A program made the position numbers and the translations under genes. The notes beneath the pieces were generated by a model, which was given only the letters and a program-made list of their open reading frames with translations, made no database searches and was not told where the DNA came from. This document shows, one piece after another, positions 1 through 5,232 of a DNA stretch of 15,268 nucleotides. The stretch comes from Promethearchaeota archaeon (GTDB lineage: Archaea; Asgardarchaeota; Lokiarchaeia; Sigynarchaeales; SOKP01). The first letter of the stretch is position 1. Each line of letters begins with the position of its first letter. The stretch is taken from positions 1-15,268 of the forward strand of contig JAHLWV010000031.1 in NCBI GenBank assembly GCA_019057735.1. The letters are read 5' to 3'.

Positions 1-693
1 ATTTATTGTAAATTAAGTACCGGTAAACAAATTGTTATAGAAATACAACATTCAATGATTCTTGTTAAAGATTTAATACAACGTACAAAAGAATACAACG
101 AGAACAATTGTTTTGTGTTATGGGTATTCAACGGGAGTTCGTTTGAACGCTACCCTAAAATTGATGATAATGTAAGGATATTAGGTTTTGAAAAATGGTG
201 TCACTTACTATATCGTGGCCGGGTATATTACATTAATATGACTAAATCGGGTATCCATAGCCCAGTTTATCCGGCTCACTTTGCTAATTGTTACGAACTA
301 AAATATTCTAAATCGGGATTCCAGTTCTATCACAGGGCTTTATCTAAAAAAAGTTTTATACCCTCTTTTATCCCCTCACTAAAAATTAAAACATTTAAAA
401 ATATGGGATTTAACTTAGCTAGTTTTTATGACGATAACATGAGAAATTCATGTTTGGCCGAAATTACCCAATTTTTGAAAAACTATGGTGTCATTGAATC
501 AGAAGTAAAAAGAATAAAAAAAATGAGTCGAAATCAAAAACTACTTTACCTAATTATTGGAATCTATGGCGATAAGTATGGGTTAAATTTATTATTTAAT
601 ATATTAACTTATCTTAAAGTTTTGTCTAAAAAAGACTACCGCTATATGAGCGTTATTAATCGATACCTAATGAAAAAAGATAGCCAAAGATAA
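1..693 (+). CDS. CoiA-like nuclease, 3' part (5' end outside window)
   Basis: The reading frame is open from base 1 and continues upstream of the first ATG (base 55), so that ATG is probably internal and the gene starts outside the window. The first in-frame residues contain IEIQHS followed by LIQRT..Y and a VLW strand. This matches the conserved core of the competence protein CoiA nuclease domain (PD-(D/E)XK-like fold), where the E-x-Q pair supplies part of the metal site; the upstream catalytic acidic residue would lie off the edge. The remaining ~190 residues are basic, with aromatic-rich and helical stretches that I do not recognise. In bacteria CoiA acts during recombination of transformed DNA; its role in an archaeon is unknown. 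It converges on the methyltransferase gene with a 20-base gap. Family call fairly firm from the motif, function inferred. Confidence 0.7.
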   Translation: MYCKLSTGKQIVIEIQHSMILVKDLIQRTKEYNENNCFVLWVFNGSSFERYPKIDDNVRILGFEKWCHLLYRGRVYYINMTKSGIHSPVYPAHFANCYELKYSKSGFQFYHRALSKKSFIPSFIPSLKIKTFKNMGFNLASFYDDNMRNSCLAEITQFLKNYGVIESEVKRIKKMSRNQKLLYLIIGIYGDKYGLNLLFNILTYLKVLSKKDYRYMSVINRYLMKKDSQR

Positions 694-713
694 GTTTTTA
701 TCTTGGATTTATT

Positions 714-1283
714 CTACTTTTGAAATATGTAGGCATCGTAAAAAGAAGTTTTCTTAATTTCTAAAGATAACTTATGAATAGTGTTAAAATCTCTGGGATC
801 AACAGCATCTGGATGATCTGCAAATTTTTTTTCCCTTATTGTTCCAACTGCACGAAGATTTGGTTCGAAAATACAAATTTTACCATTGGGTTTTAACACT
901 CGTACGCTTTCATTGTAAGCTGCTTGACCGTCGTCAATGTGATGAAGTGCTCCAGCAATAAAAATGAAATCAAACGATTCATCTTCAAATGGCATTTTCT
1001 CAGCATCAAAAGGAGTATAAGTAATTAAATGATCCACTTCTGCTTTTTTAGCCGATACTAACCAATTTCTTTTAGCGTATTTGGACTCATCGCTCTCCAA
1101 TTCTCCTGTTATCACATGATAGTTACTTAATGCGAGAGTTATTGCCATTCTACCCTCCCCCGTTCCGACGTCTAAGATTTTCGAGTCCTTTTCCAATTCT
1201 AATTCTTGAAGAACAGGCTCAATATTATCAAAAACAAAGCTAAACTCTCCACCTAAAAGCCTTTTAGCATCACTTTTATCCAT
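714..1283 (-). CDS. Class I SAM-dependent methyltransferase
   Basis: Predicted soluble methyltransferase of 189 residues with a Rossmann-type SAM fold. Motif I ILDVGTGEG lies at residues 36-44, an acidic residue at the end of strand 2 (E61), FDAEKMPF at 92-99, then FDFIFIAGALHHI at 104-116 and RVLKPNGKICIFEP at 128-141. The order and spacing are those of the Methyltransf_11/25 (UbiE-like) type. The HH and EP pairs are typical of small-molecule methyltransferases, but the acceptor cannot be deduced. The C-terminal cap after residue 142 is short, so the substrate-binding part is minimal. The ATG at 1281-1283 has a GGAG about 10 bases upstream and a TATA-like element beyond it. Monocistronic and convergent with the CoiA-like gene. 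Fold certain, substrate unknown. Confidence 0.85.
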   Translation of the reverse strand: MDKSDAKRLLGGEFSFVFDNIEPVLQELELEKDSKILDVGTGEGRMAITLALSNYHVITGELESDESKYAKRNWLVSAKKAEVDHLITYTPFDAEKMPFEDESFDFIFIAGALHHIDDGQAAYNESVRVLKPNGKICIFEPNLRAVGTIREKKFADHPDAVDPRDFNTIHKLSLEIKKTSFYDAYIFQK

Positions 1284-1301
1284 TTTAATATAACTCCGTA
1301 G

Positions 1302-1331
1302 TTTTACATTACGAATATAATTTTTACATTA
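1302..1331 (-). promoter_or_regulatory. Methyltransferase promoter flanked by a 10-bp direct repeat
   Basis: On the minus strand a TATA-like AATTATAT (1315-1322) lies 32-39 bases ahead of the methyltransferase ATG. The 10-mer TAATGTAAAA occurs twice, at 1322-1331 and 1302-1311, exactly 20 bases apart and on either side of the TATA core. A repeat at two helical turns is the geometry of a regulator bound on one face of DNA, so this may be an operator. That role is inferred; in AT-rich DNA the repeat could be chance. Confidence 0.4.
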
Positions 1332-1490
1332 GATAATAAAAGAAGGTAATAAAAATTTCTGTCTATAATTTAGAGATATGATACCTCTCATTGTTAGGTA
1401 AGATTAGTCGAAACATTTTTTGGATTCTTTAAAAATCGTTAATTTTTGGTAGTCCTATCTTTTATCTTAAAAGAGCTTATATTCTTATTT

Positions 1491-1625
1491 ATGGAAAAAG
1501 CAACGACAAAATTTAAATGGGAACAAGATATTGATACAAGAGTTTTAAACTCAATTAAAATTCCCGATTTAATGTTTAGAGATCACCTTAGATTCTTAAA
1601 ATCTAAGCATGTGAATATTGATTAA
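1491..1625 (+). CDS. Possible small protein (44 aa), unrecognised
   Basis: An ATG-initiated ORF of 44 codons ending in TAA. The product is mildly basic, begins MEKATTKFKWEQD and has a helical, leucine/isoleucine-containing middle (VLNSIKIPDLMFRDHLRFL). A TATA-like TTTTATCTTA at about 1460-1469 lies 22-31 bases upstream, the right distance for a leaderless transcript, and no Shine-Dalgarno is seen. I recognise no family. It could be a real small protein, the remnant of a larger gene, or chance; the next gene is in a different frame. Confidence 0.3.
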   Translation: MEKATTKFKWEQDIDTRVLNSIKIPDLMFRDHLRFLKSKHVNID

Positions 1626-1680
1626 AAAAAGATATCGGACATATATTAGCGTTATATTCTCGCATTCTATCGATATTACA

Positions 1681-1694
1681 TTATTTATTATAGA
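1681..1694 (+). promoter_or_regulatory. TATA-like element for the longin-like gene
   Basis: The AT-only run TTATTTATTATA lies about 25-35 bases ahead of the ATG at 1718, the spacing expected for an archaeal TATA box driving a leaderless transcript. No Shine-Dalgarno precedes that ATG, which supports leaderless initiation. Confidence 0.4.
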
Positions 1695-1717
1695 CAAAAA
1701 ATCCGGTAGCATTTGTC

Positions 1718-2116
1718 ATGACCGAATTTTTGTTTGATTTTTTTGTTCTCGCTCAAGGAGGGAAGGTAATTTTCAGCCATTTTAATCTCTTAAAATGCGA
1801 TGATCAGCTTATTGGAGCATATTTTCACGCCATAAATTCGCTGTATAATGTTTGTTTCGATAGGGATATGCAAAAAGTTTCGATGAACGACTATCGACTC
1901 CATTTTACTAAAATCGAACCCTTCTTCTTTATAGGTATCTCGCCTATAAGCCTTAAAAATAAAGCTGCGAACGAACATTTTGAATCGTTATCCCAATCTT
2001 TTTACGATAAATACTGCAATAAATTACCTCAACACTGGGAGAGTAATGTAGCTATGTTCAATGGTTTTGACTCCGGCATAGACAAGCACGAAAAAGGAAT
2101 TACTTTACCAGGTTAA
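1718..2116 (+). CDS. Longin-like domain small protein
   Basis: A 132-residue protein that is a single small alpha/beta domain. Residues 5-22 form a hydrophobic strand pair with an intervening turn (FFVLAQGGKVIFSHF). Next come CDDQLIGAYFHAINSL (27-42), strands near 59-75 (YRLHFTKIEPFFFIGIS), and a helix with FESLSQSFYDKYCNKLPQHW (88-107) running into F..FDSGID. This succession (strand, G..IFS turn, D-x-LIG-A helix, long strands, helix ending F..Y...L..W) is that of stand-alone longin/SNARE-like domains. Such proteins are abundant in Asgard archaea, where they are linked with small GTPases, though here no GTPase gene is adjacent. No transmembrane segment or lipidation signal is seen. Call made by pattern, not by alignment; the partner is unknown. 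Confidence 0.6.
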   Translation: MTEFLFDFFVLAQGGKVIFSHFNLLKCDDQLIGAYFHAINSLYNVCFDRDMQKVSMNDYRLHFTKIEPFFFIGISPISLKNKAANEHFESLSQSFYDKYCNKLPQHWESNVAMFNGFDSGIDKHEKGITLPG

Positions 2117-2129
2117 CACTGGCAACCCA

Positions 2130-2157
2130 TTAATTATTCGAATTGTTAAATAATTAA
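2130..2157. terminator. AT-rich hairpin between convergent genes
   Basis: A perfect 9-bp inverted repeat, TTAATTATT and AATAATTAA, surrounds a 10-base loop in the 45-base gap between the stops of the longin-like gene and the thiolase-like gene. Its position suits a shared transcription end or RNA 3'-end structure. The stem has no G:C pair, so it is thermodynamically weak. Confidence 0.35.
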
Positions 2158-2161
2158 GAAT

Positions 2162-3664
2162 TTATTCCATAGAAATAGCTATATTGCGATCAATATTTTT
2201 ATCGTACTCAACCACGAAATTCTTCCCCACTAATTCTTGATTTTCTAAGGTTAAGAGCATTTCTGATTCAGTTGTGATAATGGCCAGGGCACGAGCCCCA
2301 TTTTCAAGAGAACCAACTAGAACTCCTCTTTTGGGTAGCCCCGCTCGATCGTAAATAATAGAATATCCCTCAACAGTCAGCTTACCTTTCACTTTTTCGG
2401 TTATATCGGGCAACCTCTTTTTTAATATTGATTCTTGAATTTCAGAGACATCTTGAATGCCCCATTCTATCGTAGGTGGATCAGTTCCGTAAATTCCGAT
2501 TGATTGTTTAGTGTTATACCCTCCATTAGCTATAACCATTACTTTTAACGAATGATCAGTGCGAATTAACTCGACAGTGTTGATAATTGCATGTAACGAA
2601 TAATTACTTAAGGGCGTACCAAAATAAGGGAGCCCTCCTGTAACTGTCAAATCGCGCGAATCGTCTTCTTTAATACCAAGTTCCTTAATAAAAATCTCTA
2701 CAATTGAAGGAAAACAACTATATAAGTCAAACTTGTCAATATCACTTAACTTTAAACCCGCTTGTTCCAAAACAATTCGAGAACCTTCTCTGATCGCAGG
2801 AGAACTATCAAGTCTCGGACGGCGATAAATTTCACTAATATTTTTTAAATCTACCCCTCCCATTATATATATCCAATGTTCTCTCTCAATGTTAAGCGAT
2901 TCAGCAATTTCTTCACTTGCAATTATAATTGTTCCAGATTGATCAACGAAATTGTTAGCACACATGCGTTTAGTATAGGGGTGAACAACGCGACGATTCT
3001 TAGGGGAGGGAGTTGTAATTTCATCAGCACTATAAAGTTTTTGAGTCCAGCTTAAAGGATTTTTTGAAGCTACCTTAGAAAATCGTTCCAGAAGTTTTCC
3101 CATATATTTTCTATGTTCCTCAATAGTTCGTCCTGATGATGCTCTTAGGGCAGTTTCGAAGATTGCGTAAGTAAGTGACGGAAAATGGAGCCCATATTTC
3201 CTATCAATATCGGGGATGTCCCAATTCCCCCCATTTAAATATTTTGAAGGTTTTTTTTTAGGCCAATGGTTAGGACGCTTCCCTTTGAATAATTTATTAA
3301 TAGAATAAGCTGCCTCTCCACCCGTAATAAGAACACAACGGTGCTTTCCAGAAGCAATAGCTTTTGCAGCTCGATTAACTAACATCTGAGGACTATGGCC
3401 CCCATCAGGTAAATATATTTCTTCCTTAGGTGTGATATTGAGTTTTTTACTAAGCTCACCCGGAGCGTCTTCATATGACCAGGAACTGATGTTTACCATG
3501 TAAATAGCATCAATAAAATCGATAACCTTTTTGTTATTTGTATTTTTTATTGCATCTTGGCCAGTTTTGACCATTAAACCGAGAGAATCAAGAGGTTGAG
3601 TCGTACCTTTATGTTGAGTAAACTGTGCAGTTCCAACTATAATTGGAATATGTTTTTTCCCCAT
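2162..3664 (-). CDS. Thiolase-like protein (TLP1 type) with C-terminal extra domain
   Basis: A 500-residue member of the thiolase superfamily, usually annotated acetyl-CoA acetyltransferase. The thiolase fold spans about 1-410, with IIVGTAQFTQ at 8-17, the first-half core SPQMLVNRAAKAIASGKH followed by VLITGGEA (111-118), and the second-half motif DLYSCFPSIVE at 313-323. TGGLPYFGTPLSNYSLHAI at 342-360 contains the likely catalytic His358. Residues about 420-500 form a separate small beta-rich domain like the TLP1 additional C-terminal domain. The cysteine nucleophile expected near residues 88-93 is replaced by GGHSPQ, and the C-terminal CxG is NGG (380-382). Normal Claisen thiolase chemistry is therefore unlikely, as expected for thiolase-like proteins. 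It may bind or transfer acyl-CoA groups. The ATG at 3662-3664 looks right, with a TATA-like TTTACTAT about 27 bases upstream. Confidence 0.8.
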   Translation of the reverse strand: MGKKHIPIIVGTAQFTQHKGTTQPLDSLGLMVKTGQDAIKNTNNKKVIDFIDAIYMVNISSWSYEDAPGELSKKLNITPKEEIYLPDGGHSPQMLVNRAAKAIASGKHRCVLITGGEAAYSINKLFKGKRPNHWPKKKPSKYLNGGNWDIPDIDRKYGLHFPSLTYAIFETALRASSGRTIEEHRKYMGKLLERFSKVASKNPLSWTQKLYSADEITTPSPKNRRVVHPYTKRMCANNFVDQSGTIIIASEEIAESLNIEREHWIYIMGGVDLKNISEIYRRPRLDSSPAIREGSRIVLEQAGLKLSDIDKFDLYSCFPSIVEIFIKELGIKEDDSRDLTVTGGLPYFGTPLSNYSLHAIINTVELIRTDHSLKVMVIANGGYNTKQSIGIYGTDPPTIEWGIQDVSEIQESILKKRLPDITEKVKGKLTVEGYSIIYDRAGLPKRGVLVGSLENGARALAIITTESEMLLTLENQELVGKNFVVEYDKNIDRNIAISME

Positions 3665-3764
3665 GATAAGTAATAATCGTCCTAATGATATAGTAAATCT
3701 CTTAGTTCTATTAAAAATTCGTTAATTTCAATTGTATATCAAGACAAAACGAAATCTCATTTTT

Positions 3765-3808
3765 TTTTTATATATCTTCTTGGATTGAATGCTATAACAT
3801 AATTAAAT
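3765..3808 (+). promoter_or_regulatory. Promoter candidates for the ThiF-like gene
   Basis: Two TATA-like elements precede the ATG at 3834. TTTTTATATATC at about 3765-3776 is the better match to the archaeal consensus but lies ~60 bases upstream, implying a leader of about 30 bases. TAATTAAA at about 3801-3808 is weaker but correctly placed for a leaderless transcript. I cannot decide between them from sequence. Confidence 0.4.
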
Positions 3809-3833
3809 CTCAATAAAAAACAGATGATTATTA

Positions 3834-4703
3834 ATGTTTGTAAACAAAAAGATGGATATTTGGTCTCAACCATATTGGGAACACGTAATTAGGAACATCG
3901 GACCTATTACTTTTCTAGAACAAGAGCTAATCAGAACTTCACGCGTCGCAGTACTCGGAGTTGGCGGTTTAGGCGGTCCTTTAGCAGAGAACCTCGTGAG
4001 GGCAGGTTGTCAAAACTTAGTCATTTGCGACTTTGATGTATTCGACGAATCAAACTTAAACCGACAAATTTGCACTACTGACGATCTCGGTAAGAGAAAA
4101 ATCGATGTGGTAGAGGACTTTTTACAGAGGATCGATCCTGAAATAGAAGTCAGAAAATTTTTTAAAATAACCCAACAAAACATAGATGAAGTCTTTGAAG
4201 ATGTAAAAGTGATCGCTCTTACTTTGGACGATCCTGCTACTTCTATTTTTATAGCTAGGGAGGCTCGGAAACGAGGAATCCCCATGATTGAATCTTGGGG
4301 TGTGCCTTTCTTATTTACTTGGTGGTTTACTTCCGATAGCGTAGATTACGAGAGATGCTACAGTCTTGAAACGGAAAAGTTTGATTACTTTGAATTGTCT
4401 AACCTTAAAAAGGAGATCAACCTCGCAACCTACCAAGCATTATTGCCTAAAGTGTTTTCCATGCCAGGAGTCAGAGAAAAATACGACCGAGAGCCAGGAG
4501 CATTCGAAGAAATGATGGCGGGCAACATCGGAGCTCGATCGTTTGCACCGTTCGTAAGAATTACCGCTGATTTTCTTTCGGTAGACGTAATTTTCTCTGG
4601 AATACTGGACATAAAGCCAAAGAACTTAGCCCCTCACCTGAAAGGGTTCGATTACATCAACATGGAAGTTCAAGAAGCAAAGTTGATATCTAATAATTTT
4701 TAA
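3834..4703 (+). CDS. E1/ThiF/MoeB-like adenylyltransferase
   Basis: A 289-residue ThiF-family protein that would activate a C-terminal carboxylate, normally a ubiquitin-like or sulfur-carrier protein, by adenylation. The nucleotide-binding motif VLGVGGLGG is at residues 40-48. The ATP-site acidic strand CDFDVFDESNLNRQ is at 65-78, LGKRK with the conserved lysine at 85-89, and the second acidic motif LTLDDPATS at 129-137. Two features differ from MoeB/ThiF. The zinc-binding CxxC pairs are absent, and no cysteine occupies a clear transfer site; Cys175 in YERCYS is the nearest candidate. The second half (about 155-289) is unlike the standard family tail. No ubiquitin-like, E2, JAB or ThiS/MoaD gene is in the window. 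The start could also be Met7 (3852). It may adenylate a small protein or a non-protein substrate. Confidence 0.8.
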   Translation: MFVNKKMDIWSQPYWEHVIRNIGPITFLEQELIRTSRVAVLGVGGLGGPLAENLVRAGCQNLVICDFDVFDESNLNRQICTTDDLGKRKIDVVEDFLQRIDPEIEVRKFFKITQQNIDEVFEDVKVIALTLDDPATSIFIAREARKRGIPMIESWGVPFLFTWWFTSDSVDYERCYSLETEKFDYFELSNLKKEINLATYQALLPKVFSMPGVREKYDREPGAFEEMMAGNIGARSFAPFVRITADFLSVDVIFSGILDIKPKNLAPHLKGFDYINMEVQEAKLISNNF

Positions 4704-4715
4704 CTAAACTCTAAC

Positions 4716-4733
4716 TTTTTTTTTCCTTTTTTT
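4716..4733 (+). terminator. Oligo-T terminator after the ThiF-like gene
   Basis: Nine T, CC, then seven T begin 12 bases after the stop codon of the ThiF-like gene, and a further seven-T run follows at 4755-4761. Oligo-T tracts on the non-template strand without a hairpin are the usual intrinsic terminator in archaea. Confidence 0.6.
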
Positions 4734-4806
4734 AGATTTTTATCATGCTAAATATTTTTTTCCGCATTTACTAAGAATTGTGGCTCATTTGCCGGTAAAA
4801 AGGTTG

Positions 4807-4820
4807 AAAGTCTTTATATA
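4807..4820 (+). promoter_or_regulatory. Consensus-like BRE/TATA between two convergent genes
   Basis: AAAG followed by TTTATATA is a good archaeal BRE plus TATA box. On the plus strand it would start a transcript near 4845 that runs antisense into the 123-aa gene. No sense-strand ORF follows. Since TTTATATA reads TATATAAA on the other strand, leftward initiation is also possible. In an AT-rich gap the match could be chance. Confidence 0.25.
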
Positions 4821-4860
4821 CTAATTTGATTATTAATCGAGAGTGACCTTTGATTTTTTT

Positions 4861-5232
4861 TTAAGCTTCGTTGTTAAGCTTAGATACTAGTTGATTTACT
4901 CGTTCTGCCACCGTCTCCAAAAGCTCGTTCTTTTCTTCTATTTCTTCTTTTAGTTGAGATTCCACTTTGGTTGGCGAAAAAGTTTGTTGTGTGTTTCTTA
5001 GGGTTTGCATTAATTGTTTAGTCTTCTTTTCCGCAAAGAAAAAGCCAAAATCCGTTATTTCTTCAACCATGCGACTTCGACATTGAAGTAACAAGTGCTT
5101 TAAGCCTTTTCCACTAATTTTTCCTTCAGTAAAATTTCTTATCGCAATCTTAAGCTCTTCTAATTCGTCATCATTGAAGATTATTTTTTCTACTACCTGC
5201 TCAAAGTTAGCTAATTCTTGACTCTTTTCCAT
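4861..5232 (-). CDS. Small helical/coiled-coil protein, last gene of the operon
   Basis: An unrecognised 123-residue charged protein, predicted almost entirely helical. Residues 1-80 form a helical domain with DDELEELKIAIRNF and a GKISGKGLKHLLLQC turn-helix. Residues about 88-121 form a heptad-patterned coiled coil (KVESQLKEEIEEKNELLE, then VAERVNQLVSKL). There is no membrane segment or signal peptide. Its ATG overlaps the stop of the 1257-aa gene by one base (TAATG), and a GGGGGAGG Shine-Dalgarno (5237-5244) sits 4 bases upstream. The two are therefore almost surely translationally coupled and likely partners at fixed ratio. A role as cytosolic adaptor or assembly factor for the HerA/VirB4-like protein is inferred from position only. 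Confidence 0.75.
   Translation of the reverse strand: MEKSQELANFEQVVEKIIFNDDELEELKIAIRNFTEGKISGKGLKHLLLQCRSRMVEEITDFGFFFAEKKTKQLMQTLRNTQQTFSPTKVESQLKEEIEEKNELLETVAERVNQLVSKLNNEA

Larger units (their letters stand above)
1284..1717. other. Mostly non-coding stretch between methyltransferase and longin-like gene
   Basis: A divergent intergenic region of 434 bases. It holds the methyltransferase promoter at its left end, one 44-codon ORF (1491-1625) of uncertain status, and a TATA-like run (1681-1694) ahead of the longin-like gene. I see no tRNA-like fold, no long inverted repeat and no other ORF with recognisable sequence. Confidence 0.5.

Noticed and set aside
1429..1445. TTAAAAATCGTTAATTT resembling 3711-3728 (TTAAAAATTCGTTAATTT)
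   Set aside because: The two intergenic sequences share almost the same 17-18 bases, but they are AT-rich, differ by an indel and sit at unrelated distances from starts; only two copies, so chance is likely.
1790..1978. Minus-strand 62-codon frame opposite the longin-like gene
   Set aside because: Fully contained in the longin-like frame, no recognisable sequence; the plus-strand frame has a coherent domain pattern.
4010..4612. Minus-strand frames opposite the ThiF-like gene
   Set aside because: Low-complexity Ser/Thr-rich translations lying wholly within a strongly motif-supported gene, with no promoter or family resemblance.
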